In this document: positions 33,983 to 45,189 of the stretch, in pieces | How positions within the stretch are numbered: the stretch's first letter is position 1 | Layout of the letters: every line of letters starts with the position of its first letter | Assembly (NCBI GenBank): GCA_018466975.1 | Contig: JAENRS010000022.1 | Location: 682,001 to 746,000 of the forward strand | From: Sparassis latifolia | Lineage: Eukaryota; Basidiomycota; Agaricomycetes; Polyporales; Sparassidaceae | DNA length: 64,000 nt | Reading direction: 5' to 3' | Translations under genes and position numbers: made by a program | The notes under the pieces: model-generated | The model's input: only the letters and a program-made list of their open reading frames with translations | Told to the model about the DNA's origin: nothing | Database searches by the model: none

Positions 33983-35081
33983 ACCGTTGCCCAGCAGGGT
34001 CAGGTTGGATCTTGCTTATGAATCACGACTCGGTCGTCGCCGGGGTCCTTATGGCGCTCGGCTTCAGACGTTGTGACACGGCTGGTGTAAGTAAAATTGT
34101 GAATACCTCTATATACAGTAACTTAAGATTACCGTTGCGAAAGTGAAACAGGCCCAGCCAGTGACTAACAAACGGGATCGTGCAGTGCACCATTGTGGGT
34201 TTGCTGGTGATGCCAGACAGGCTCGAAGCATGATGGATGGGCAGATGGGCATGATGGTACAGTGGGGGATTGGATGCTGAGCACTGAGTGCTGAACTTGA
34301 AGTATCCACGGATTCCTCGGTGCCATTCCGAAGCCAGGAGGTGTGCAATATCTTGCCTTGTTGGCAGAGACTCAGCAGAGAGCTGCATCCTTCCTCAATC
34401 TGAATGCTTGGCTGAGGTTTGACACTATGGAAGAGTTACAAGGCATTCAAGTACTCGGGCTTTTTGACAAGGGAGGCCAAAGTAGCCATACAACCCATAG
34501 ATGTCATGTAAGAACATACCTGGTTAAAGCTTAGCCGACAGGCAAAGCCTGCATTATGCCTAAGGAACTCAGCTATTCACAAAGCACCAATACTGTAGGG
34601 TTAAAGTTGCTGACAGAAGATGTGTATAAGGCTTTTGTGGCCTGTTGGTGTTCTTAGTGTCACGGAAAGTGCACTAAACCGAGTTATTCGGAAGACAAGA
34701 TTTCAGCAAGTAAAGTAAAAACAAAAAAGACTTCAAAACGGTTCAGTGCATATTCTGAATAACATGACTAAATCCTTCAAATCAGAGCATCTGCAATGGA
34801 TTGTTCAAGGGCTTACTATGATGCACAGAGCCTAGCAAACCACATATACATAACTCACATATCTCCTTCAGTCGGTGCCTATGAGCATTGTAGGCATCAG
34901 AAACTTCCCGCTCCAAGTCACTATAATATGGTATCAGTCCACAGTGACATACTACTAAGGTGACACGCCAGAAAGCCTGTCTACGAGGCGCGCAGTCACA
35001 TGCGAGCATCACGCAGTGCCACACGCGTCAGAGACCCCAGGTGCATTTCCTTTTTCTAACCTGACCCTGCTGGGCAACGGT
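33983..35081. mobile_element. hAT-like non-autonomous transposon, copy 1
   Basis: The element is bounded by 24-bp inverted termini starting ACCGTTGCCCAGCAGGGTCA. It is flanked by ATGAAGAC (33974-33981, with one extra T before the element, and 35082-35089), an 8-bp target duplication as hAT elements make. The inside has no transposase; an 80-residue frame is present in both copies but is not recognised. It is a near-identical inverted copy of 35206-36282. Confidence 0.85.
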
Positions 35082-35205
35082 ATGAAGACGGAAGAAGTCC
35101 CTCCATCCTCATCTTCCTAGCTGAAAACTAAGAACCTTCAACCCGGTTGAGCACCACCCTCGGCTAACTCCGGTGCCTCGACTCCTCTATTCACCTGATA
35201 TCTTT

Positions 35206-36282
35206 ACCGTTGCCCAGCAGGGTCAGGTTAGAAAAAGGAAATGCACCTGGGGTCTCTGACGCGTGTGGCACTGCGTGATGCTCGCATGTGACTGCGCGCC
35301 TCGTAGACAGGCTTTCTGGCGTGTCACCTTAGTAGTATGTCACTGTGGACTGATACCATATTATAGTGACTTGGAGCGGGAAGCTTCTGATGCCTACAAT
35401 GCTCGTAGGCACCGACTGAAGGAGATATGTGAGTTATGTATATGTGGTTTGCTAGGCTCTGTGCATCATAGTAGGCCCTTGAACAATCCATTGCAGATGC
35501 TCTGATTTGAAGGATTTAGTCATGTTATTCAGAATATGCACTGAACCGTTTTGAAGTCTTTTTTGTTTTTACTTTACTTGCTGAAATCTTGTCTTCTGAA
35601 TAACTCGGTTTAGTGTACTTTCCGTGATACTAAGAATACTAACAGGCCGCAAAAGCCTTATACACATCTTCCGTCAGCAACTTTAACCCTACGGTATTGG
35701 TGCTTAGGTGTAGCACAGGCTTTGCCTGTCGGCTCAAGCTTTAACCGGGTATGTTCTTACATGACATCTATGGGTTGTATGGCTACTTTGGCCTCCCTTG
35801 TCAAAAAGCCCGAGTACTTGAATGCCTTGTAGCTCTTCCATAGTGTTGAACCTCAGTCAAGCATTCAGATTGAGGAAGGATGCAGCTCTCTGCTGAGTCT
35901 CTGCCAACAAGGCAAGATATTGCACACCTCCTGGCTCCGGAATGGCACTGAGGAATCCGTGGATACTTCAAGTTCAGCACTCAGTGCTCAGCATCCAATC
36001 CCCCGCTGTACCATCATGCCCATCTGCCCATCCATCATGCTTCGAGCCTGGCATCACCAGCAAACCCAGATGGTGCACTGCACGATCCCGTTTGTTAGTC
36101 ACTGGCTGGGCCTGTTTCACTTTCGCAGAACAGTAATCTTAAGTTACTGTATATAGAGGTATTCACAATTTTACTTACACCAGCCGTGTCACAACGTCTG
36201 AAGCCGAGCGCCATAAGGACCCCGGCGACGACCGAGTCGTGATTCATAAGCAAGATCCAACCTGATCCTGCTGGGCAACGGT
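35206..36282. mobile_element. hAT-like non-autonomous transposon, copy 2 (inverted)
   Basis: It has the same termini as copy 1 and an exact 8-bp target duplication ATATCTTT at 35198-35205 and 36283-36290. It lies 124 bp from copy 1 in opposite orientation. Differences between copies are few base changes and short indels, so both insertions are recent. Confidence 0.9.
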
Positions 36283-36290
36283 ATATCTTT

Positions 36291-36736
36291 ACACCTTGGC
36301 AATAGGTGCGAAAATCAGTGTTGTTCGTGGAAAACAGTGATGACCTCGTCTGACCGACAGGGGACTAGGTGCATCCAGATCACATCATTTTGCGGTAGAT
36401 TCATGGATCGGAAGGCACGAGAAGGGTGGAGTGAATCATTTTCATCAGGGAAAACCTCCCGCGCAAATTGGTCAAAATTATATGTTAATTGTCAAGAATA
36501 GTCGAGATTCTACGTGTTCCAGCGATTATCAAGATTGTTGAGAATTACATGAAATAGACGGCCCCTGCCGATTTCACTTATTAATTCTCAACATTTCTTA
36601 ACATTACACACATTTGTTACAGGGTTTTCTCTTCAATTCTTGCTATTATACATGTTGTGACAACGAATCAGGCCTCATTTACTCAATAATACAGTAGGAA
36701 AATGAGCATGTTATTAGACAGTACAAAGTATAATAC
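36291..36736. other. AT-rich intergenic sequence
   Basis: Nothing is recognised. The region contains repeated TTAATTGTCAAGAAT-like words and could hold the 3' end signals of the minus-strand frame at 36737-37279. Confidence 0.35.
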
Positions 36737-37279
36737 TTAAAGAGATATGTTAGTCATCGAAAGGGCACTTGCATACCGCCTGGGCAAATAAGGGAGAAAA
36801 ATCGCCAGCATACCATCCCGTATCCTAAGAGGCCGTGAGGGTTTCGCAGTCACGTTCACAAAGACACGGTCGTTGGAGGTGCCCCCTCCGATCGTACCAG
36901 CGGGTGCATGCGGGGAAAGCTCGAACCTCTCGACATAATAGCTCAGCAAAATCGCAGCCGCGGACCTCCTGAGCCAGCCGCCCCTTCTCCGTGCATCATC
37001 TGTACCGGCAGAGACGAGATCATTGGAATTGCCGTACTCATTTGGCAGTGCACGATCTGATGGACCAGGAGGGGAGCCAGGGGGCGGGTGTGCGCAGTCA
37101 TAGTCAACGGCTTCGAGGTCATATATTCCTGGTGTGGATTGTTCGTGCGCAGATGACGGCTCGGGGTCATTATGCGCGAAGGGTGGTAACCGCTGCGGGG
37201 GTTTATGGGGTGGTGCGGGTCGACTCCAGCGTCCGACTAAATTTGATCTGTTGAGGGGGGCCGGAGTCGGAGCATCCAT
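36737..37279 (-). CDS. Hypothetical Pro-rich protein, 180 residues
   Basis: A single frame starts with MDAPTPAPLNRSN. The first 100 residues are rich in Pro, Ser and His and look disordered. A short segment (SAAAILLSYYVERFEL) and a hydrophobic stretch near the end (DGMLAIFLPYLPRRY) follow. No family is recognised. The frame is longer than its neighbours and biased in composition, which is why it is listed, but there is no independent support. Confidence 0.35.
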   Translation of the reverse strand: MDAPTPAPLNRSNLVGRWSRPAPPHKPPQRLPPFAHNDPEPSSAHEQSTPGIYDLEAVDYDCAHPPPGSPPGPSDRALPNEYGNSNDLVSAGTDDARRRGGWLRRSAAAILLSYYVERFELSPHAPAGTIGGGTSNDRVFVNVTAKPSRPLRIRDGMLAIFLPYLPRRYASALSMTNISL

Positions 37280-37599
37280 AGATGCCCTGCATTTTCATTT
37301 TACTAGTAACCGAGTTAGTCTTTCAGCGAGGCACATAGAACGTAGTGACGCGCCTCGAGTGTTGCCCTTGTGCTACTACACAATACTATGCCTAGCATTG
37401 CGTGCCAATATCAGCTTTGTTAAATGCATCCGTGAGGGGTGACAGAGAAAGCACGTACCATAGAATAAGTGTTGCGGGTCAACAAAGACGTGAATATGAA
37501 GCAGAGAAGACGGACGCTGCAGTGAACCAGTGCTTGCTCTTGTTTGGTCCAATCAACGTCATCACGTGCCGTTGGACTTAGCAATTCCTGGGCGATGAC

Positions 37600-37985
37600 T
37601 TCAACTCACCCTTGCAAGTTGCATCGTCACTGGTTGATCACCTATACCCCATATCCCGCACTTATCTCGCAGCTCATATCTCCTGCCTTGCCTGGCATCT
37701 CCCCACCTTACCTGCCTCGCTGACTGCATCTGTCCAGCCTCCACATGTCATCTTGCCCTTGCATCTTGCCTCCTCCACCTCTCTCGCCTCACGTCTTTGT
37801 ACACCTTGCATCTGCTGTCCCGCATTCTCGCCTGCCTCGCGTTCTTACCCATGCTGCTCAGTTGGACACATCGGCAACATCTAATACACCATTCGGATCG
37901 CTTTGAACCGGCTGCTGCATTTACAGCCATCTTTGCTGAGTGTCGAGCCGGTGCTGTTTCTGCTTTTGCTGTGTGATCATGGTAA
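37600..37985 (+). promoter_or_regulatory. Pyrimidine-rich promoter-like stretch ending at ATG|GTAAGC
   Basis: From 37650 to 37870 the plus strand is strongly C/T-rich, as in promoters and 5' leaders of expressed basidiomycete genes. It runs to an ATG at 37979 that is followed at once by a consensus donor (GTAAGC). No continuing exons were found downstream, so this may be the 5' end of a gene whose body is lost. Confidence 0.3.
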
Positions 37986-38111
37986 GCACTGGTTCAGCTG
38001 ATGACTCTCTTCAAGAGTGTTCTGGAGGAACTGTTTTCCAAGATCCCAGTAGAGTTTCTGATTAGCGTACAATTTACATGTAATTATGAGGTTTTCAAAT
38101 CAGATTATCAT

Positions 38112-38356
38112 TGAAGTCGAGATATTGAGTGACTTTCCTCAGTGCACGATGCACTTCAAATTTTCTCGTTCTTGTGAATTATCCACAATTATCATACATT
38201 TCTTCACAATTGTGCTGGGTGGTTTTTCCTGATGTCATTGAAGTTGAGAAATTAAGTGACTTTCCTCACAATGCACTCCAAATTTTTTCATTCTCATGAA
38301 TTATCCACAATTATCATATAATTCTTCGCAATTGCGCTGGGAGGTTTTTCCTGATG
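38112..38356. repeat. Tandem duplication of about 127 bp
   Basis: Two copies share TGAAGT(C/T)GAGA(T/A)ATT, GTGACTTTCCTCA, GAATTATCCACAATTATCAT and GGTTTTTCCTGATGT. They differ by scattered substitutions and a few indels. The copies start near 38112 and 38239. Confidence 0.8.
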
Positions 38357-41300
38357 TTGGCCCAAGAAGTCTTCAACCATCCTCACGCACAGACAATCAC
38401 TGTAACAGGAACACGCCTCCGGAAGAATACCCTTGCAGAAGTTTCAAATCTGGGGCCAAAACATCCAGTCCATACCTGCACGAAGATTTAGCCACCAGTA
38501 CCATTCGTGGGATTTCCCGAGAATCCGCTTACCCTGATCATGACCGTGGAGTTGAAGTTGGGGTTGTAAAACTCATCTGAGAGACATAGCCTGCTATAGC
38601 ACCTATTATGCGGAATAAGACATGTGTCATCGTCTGCTCAGTACACTCTACCGGTATTCAGAACTGCCAGGCAGATATTAAAAGCTAGTTGCAATAGGTG
38701 AGATCACAGTACGTACCATCATTACCAGGAAGATTGCTGACGGAAGTATTGAAGAGCTGTCGCTATCGCTGCATATGAACGAGGTAGCAAAGCGTGCCAA
38801 GATCGAACTAGTCCCTGACTCCGGATTCGTTCAAAAATGACAGCTGGACGGATGTCAGGAGGACTAGCCTGTGACGTTGGGCGCGAGAGTGAACAGGCGG
38901 CTAGCTGGTCTATGAAAGACACCGAGACGGGTCAGCGTAGATAATGAGTGTGAAAGGTCAGACACGCTTACTCGAATATATCGGAGAGATAGCGACACTA
39001 TTTTTGATAGGATAGTCGGCCAGGCAAGCCCCAGATTCGACAGTGGCACCCTACTCTTCAATTCAGAATGACCTCACCCTCAAGGTGACAATATTGTCGA
39101 AGGAGAATACCGGGGAGCATACCGGGTGAAGCGGTACCACAATAGATCAAAAATAATTCTCTGAACACGAAACCACAGAGCTGACAATCTGACAGGTCTC
39201 ATCTTGGCAGGACTTTGGGGTTCCGGATAGCTTCGGACACGAGTCTGAAGTGCTGTTTATTCTACAAGATGCGAACGACGGGAGTCCGAACTGTGACACA
39301 GTACCCGCTCGAAACAGTTTGTCAACTTCCTATAAGATGCTTTCGCTAAACGTGCACCACCAGTGTCACCGTCATGCAATGGAGAGAAACCAGTGGCATT
39401 GCAAATCGGATTTGCATCACATCGGGCTTACTGATCTACAGAGCTCAAGTCATCAGCAACAGCTGGAGATTGGACGCGATTCTCATGCATTACTGAGGGA
39501 GTCGGTGACGCCTCGAAGGCATTTTGTACGTACTTCTTCTTACTAGTACTTACCCCACAATATTTGACAGGACACGACTTTGGAGGCCGATACGCTACCA
39601 CCGATCAAAGCGAGTCAGCAGCTGACCTATTCGCACAGCTCGGCGACTGTTGAAGGTGAGCGGGTGTGAATGGTACCGCTGAAAAAGAGCTGAAGTATAG
39701 GCAGTTGCAAAACTTACGGGACGAGCGCGCCCAGCAACTGTCAAATATGAGAACTGCTCAGCTATGAGCATCATGCATGCATCATCTTCGTGTACGGACA
39801 AGGCATAATGAGACTGGAGGATCCAGGCTTCGTTCTCTAATCCTCATAGCGATTCGTGAACGCAAGAAACAGACACGTGCCAGTGGTCTGCAAGTGCGGG
39901 AGTCAAGCACCTCCCAAATCTAGAGGCCAACTCTGATCTGGGCGCTGACGGAGTGACATGGTGTTCCGAGCCTTGGTCCATTCGCATGCCATTAAATAAT
40001 TATGAATGTTAAGACTTCCTCTTGACCAACAGCGGCGCATCGAATACTCTTCGATTATGATCCGTCGGAGCTGTTTCACTTCAAAACAGGTTGTCCCGAT
40101 CTTCTGGGGCTCTGCTAGCTTTTACCGTTGAGGTGAGTATTTCCCACCTACTCTCTGAATACCCAGTCCCAGATGACGTGCGCACGCGAGTATGAGCCCT
40201 GCGACATACTCCGGAGGTCGTATACACGAGCACAACGCTCTGCGTTGGTCGATCGCACATTCTGCTGTGGTGTCCCCTTGCACTTGCGATATGGTCTTTG
40301 AATATTGCGTAGTGGAACATGTCTAAATCTCATTTCTCAGTGGGCGACGATTACTGGAATCGGTAGCGATGCAATCAACCACATGCTCGTATAGACGTCT
40401 CTCCTGTCCTTGCTCCTACCTCTATCTAAGTGCCGCTGGAAACGTCACCTCCGTATGTTTCACTGCTTCCGCTACTGATGCCAGAGTATAGGAGCGACGA
40501 ATTGTCCGCCCTCTATGTGCCTCCTTCGTCCATGATATAAATCAGTACTTTCTCTCCCATATCCACGCTACTTCGATCTTCATGATGAACCATTTTGGCC
40601 TGACTCCTATTCACTCATCCTGACTGATCTACGTATCTATCCCAAGGCATCGAAGTGTAATGCAAAACGATCAGATGGAAGCGACGTCGTTGGACGGTCT
40701 GTCGCAAGAATAATGGCTTCATATTTATAATGCTGAGTGCGCCACCCTCCAGTATGCGTGGAGTTCGCATGCACAGAAGAATGGTCCATCCAGTAACGCC
40801 GCACCGCGCGTGTACAAGAGCTGGCTCGCGAAGTGTGTACCACCGACCACTCCAGTGACGGTACGCGCCATACATATAACAGGTGCATCACCACACCCTG
40901 CATGAGGTTGCCAGTTCCCGTGAGTCCACCGAATCAGGGTGCGAGGGAGGCGAAACGGAAATGGGGGAGCATGCGCAGACACCTGGGGGGATAACGTCTG
41001 CACAGGCCCACATTGCGCAGCATGCACTACATAACGCGGACCGTTCTCGGAGTACGCGCGGGGCGCTCGGAAGCATCTTGAAGAGGGAGCTGAGAGCGCG
41101 CTGGGATATCGGCGGCAAAGCCGGAGCTGCGATCTGCGTAGATCGAGGTGTTATCCCAGATGAGATTGAAGTGGTATGAAATATCGAGATAAATCCGCAT
41201 ACCAAGACAGCTCCAAGCTTACGCACGTAGACGTGCTCGTCGGGAAGTGAATACTTTCCGTTCTCTACCCGTTTGAAGGTATGTACACACGACGACTCCT

Positions 41301-42230
41301 TTGAGATGAATGTAGATCGTCAGGCATTGTTCGTTGCGAGGTGTTGGGATTACCACAGGTCGACCACCCAATCGATGAGTATGCCAGTCAGCAGAGTGCA
41401 ATCACAGACAGAAAGATAGAATGGGGAAACGAGGACTCAACGAAGGCTCTGATGAGGGCAGAGACCGAACTCTTTTTTGCAGCGAGAGAGGTGTAAAAGA
41501 GCAAATGTAGAAGCAGACGAAGAACCTTAACTCATCATACGGAAGAGTTCACAGAGTCTCGTTCTACTCGCACATCCACTTTGGTCGCGTTAGCCTCGTA
41601 CTCAATGCCGTCCGTGTAGCAGAATTAATATTGTCAGCGCCGGATGTGAGCATCATTGCCACGTGTGAGTCCTTTTTGCTGCAGTTGCAAGTTGGCGTCA
41701 TGACCGCGTCCATCGCTATGCTTAAACCTACAGTCAGCTGCACTCCGCCTCCGCCGTCTCCTGGACGTCCACGACCTGGGCCAGAGCGCACTCCGAGCAG
41801 CCGCGTGTGATGGTGCGCGTGCGCCGGCTCGAGACTACGCCTGCCAATGCTACTATCTCGACATGCTCGATCCAACCTAAATCCTCCTCACCGTCAGAGC
41901 TACAGAAAAATGGCTCGATAAAATACCAGTCTCAGCATCACACATCTACCCTTAAGGGCGACCCGTCTGTGTCATATGATTAGACTCTGGGCTCCAACCA
42001 GCGTCCGAAGGGGACTTATCTGCTATTATGAAATCCGACCATGGAACTGTAAGTCTGTAATTCTTATCATTTCACCCACACACGAATATGCTTCTAACCG
42101 TGGTCTCTCGACTTTCAAGTACTTACTTTAGGCAGGGATAATAACGTGATGCGGCTTCTGCGTGAGAGTCTGCACTTCGTATCGATATCCGCTCTCCCCG
42201 CGTAGCTTCACCTGCAGTCTCTGATCGATA
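38357..42230. other. Long gene-poor stretch
   Basis: Short frames occur on both strands (for instance 38296-38580 plus, 40888-41226 minus, 41564-41875 minus), but none shows a domain, consistent splicing or a homologous look. I see nothing that can be supported as a gene. Confidence 0.35.
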
Positions 42231-42260
42231 GTGAACGGTACACCACCCACGGAGAGCAAT

Positions 42261-43938
42261 ATGCCTCACGAGCCTAATCCCGCTCCCGTCTCCGACATCG
42301 TGTCTACTTCTCCGAACTCTGACAATTCTGATAACGGAGTGAACGCATCCATGCAGGGTGAGACTACACAAGACGTCCGAAGGACAAGAAACACTTACTG
42401 GGATATTCACTATAACATCACACCCATCGAGGTCGACCGCGTCCGCTGGAACAAGGATTGGGAGAAGATCCTCGCCTCGCTCACAGCGATTGATGTCTTC
42501 TCCATCACGCAGCAAATCTTTCTAGAGGTCCCAGACGACAGGATGCAGGAGTTGCTCCAGAAGACACGCGATACCACGAAGGAAAGACAGCACTTAGCTG
42601 CCCAGGCGCTCGAGTTTTCACTCTCGGATAACGGTCAGATTGGCACGGTCTGGCTGCTGCTCCCGGAGCACGAGCGTCAACGACACATCCTTGTAGGGCT
42701 CGAGGCCGCGTGCGAGATGGCATTAATGGGCTCCGAGGACCGTGCCCTGTGTCCTGAGCTCTCCGTGAAACAGCTGCGGAAGGGTGCAGGACAGGCGTAC
42801 GTTGACTTTCTTGTGCGCTTTGCAGAAGAGGCAAAGCGTGCAGAGCCTGGCCGCATTTTCACTTTCGCGAGCGCATGGTGGGACTCTGCCACAGACCTGC
42901 TCCCCAACTCACCATCTGAGAATGACGAATTTATCCTTGAATGGACAACACTCCATAGGAACGATTTTATCGGTAAGTCTTGCCGGTGTTCATGGTTGTG
43001 CCAGTTTACCGAGGTCGTCCAGCTTGTTTTGTTATAAAATCAGTTGTGTCGGTGGTCCACGATATTGTCAACAGAAGCCAGGATATGGATCTAGTCCTAA
43101 ACCTTATGGACAAAGACGTGGATGTTGCCATTGGACTAGCAAGTGGATTTAGGAACTTGGGAGCCAAGCCTCCCGTTCGCTGTCAAAATTGCCAGCAGGA
43201 TCTTGAAGAATCCAGCCGGGGCACCAAGTTATCTGTTTGCAGCGTTTGCAATGCGAAGCTGAAAATCAGGGTATACTACTGCTCTCAGTGAGTCTATCTG
43301 TGGTTCATCTTCCCGCTACGGTGCTGAATGCGTTCGTCGCCAGTAACTGCCAGAAAACGCACTGGCCAGAGCATAAGAAGATATGTGGAAAATCCCTGCC
43401 AGACAGCCACCAATACGCAGCGGCCGGCGGTAACCCTGTCATCTTCGATCTCATGAGTGATCTCCCCCATCGTAAAAAGATCGCCGTCACCGACATCACC
43501 GCGGGTTCGCCTGTCCCAGGCTTCGAGCGCTCAGACCCGCTTTAGCTCCAAATCGCGCTCATCGAGCAATTCAAAGACGTCGACTATTTCGTGTACGACG
43601 CATCTGGGAACCTGATTCCATTCACCGTGCGAAGTCTCTTCGAGAAGATGACTTTCCGCCTCTTGCGCAAGAGCGCGATGTCGGGCTCTCATCCCATGGC
43701 CACCTTGGCGATGGCGGAGTTTATGCTCGATAAACTCGCGGACAGACCAGGGTTCAGCCGCGAACGCATCATGAGGCAAATGTGCGATGAATATGGAGCA
43801 GATACCGAGCAGAAGATTGTCCAGTTCGAGCAAGAGACCATTGAGCAGCATGGGGTGGGACACACCGTCCTAGACTCCGTAGCAAGCGGCGTTACTTTGA
43901 TGGCACCGCGAGTGATGCCGGCACGCTGGAGGAGATGA
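42261..43938 (+). pseudogene. MYND-type zinc finger protein with one amber codon
   Basis: The frame starts at the ATG at 42261 (MPHEPNPAPVSD). It continues through an intron at 42972-43043 into VVSVVHDIVN. The zinc finger comes next: CQNC, CSVC, YYCS and, across an intron (43288-43343), NCQKTHWPEHKKIC. These are the cysteines and HxxxC of a MYND finger, a protein-binding zinc module. After PVPGFERSDPL the frame meets TAG (43543-43545) and then continues in the same frame with LQIALIEQF to a stop at 43936. The C-terminal part looks like normal protein (MTFRLLRKSAM), so the stop probably arose by a single change such as CAG to TAG. A 41-nt intron ending at this TAG is conceivable but would remove conserved-looking residues. 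Confidence 0.75.
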
Positions 43939-45189
43939 GCGTTTCGCAGCACAGGCAGAATTAGCTCCCATTGTAGGTTGTGTAGAGATGATAGGGTCTG
44001 TACGATGGACAATGTACGACTTTGCAGTTGTTGTGTACGTCCAATATGGTGACTGTTGATGAAACCTCCAGTGTCGTGCGTCAAAGCCATATACAACAAC
44101 CGGTCTATCAGTGCTGTGACGCTATGCTTCCGATCCTGCGTTGGACACAGTCGGACGATGCTACCTTGGATGAGAAGAATTCGAGCTTGAACAGATGATA
44201 TCTCCCCATTGCCTCCGTAGATAGATACAAGAGATAGTGGACAGCACCTGCCAGCCTTGTCAACTTCAGGTTGGCAACACCGCACCCCACGTGAGGCAGA
44301 CAAGACTTACGTGGCGTTCTCACTGCTGTTACAGTGCGAGAGATGCGCCGGAGCGAACCACGAGTTCGCCGTGTGATGCCGCACTGGCGTCCATCAGGCC
44401 AGTAGCTGCGAGAGATGACTGGGGCAGGACGACAGTGAGTATCCTTGCCAAACACCCAACTGGTCTGATACTGCTTCCGGTGAGAAAACCCAGGGTTGAG
44501 GTCTCATTACATTAGCCAACGGAACAGCGAAGGAACATCCCCCCCAACGGTGGGCGCCGGGTACGCGCAGACTGCGGGTGAAGAAGCGATTCCCAGGAGA
44601 CCTGAGAGTTGTGACTTCGCCCTCAGCCAATGCACTCGGCCGGTAGAAGACCACCTGCAACGGTCGCGCTCCTTCATTCGTATTTATCGACGTGAGAGTT
44701 TAGCACAACCACGATGCGTTCATCTGGTCACCGACAGGAATTCACGCCTACAAGAATTCAATGAGTGCACAAAATCCCAAAGCGGTCGACGCACGTCATA
44801 TGAAACCTAATCCAACCCTGCCGTTTTAGCTTCAGATTTATGCATACTCTGACAGTTAAACATTAACAATCAGCGAGTAACGGTTGTTGCACGAAGAGAG
44901 TCACTACAACGCACTAATCATCTGCAGCTAGCGGGTGATCACACTATGAGAAATAAGGTCCAGCTTCCACGAATTCAACGAAACACTGAACTAACAATAA
45001 CGGAGTGCGTCGCAAGCCACGTTTTGCGGTTGCATGTTGTGGGTTCAAAGAGGACGTGAGGAAACTGTACAATTGCAACAACCCTGAGTCGTATACTCCG
45101 CAGACAACATCATTCACCTACAAACCCAACATCTAAACTTGCGATAGGTGCTGGAAGTGATTCCTCGACACGCGACCGTGCAGTTTCCT
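43939..45189. other. Intergenic, nothing recognised
   Basis: No supported gene. Short frames on both strands lack recognisable features. Confidence 0.35.

Noticed and set aside
34782..35505. An 80-residue frame present in both hAT-like copies as a transposase remnant.
   Set aside because: It shows no BED finger, hAT dimerisation motif or other known signature; conservation follows from the recent age of the copies.
43503..43545. A 41-nt intron that would remove the amber codon in the MYND gene.
   Set aside because: It has GT-AG ends but would delete residues (PVPGFERS) that look conserved, and it is shorter than the other introns here.
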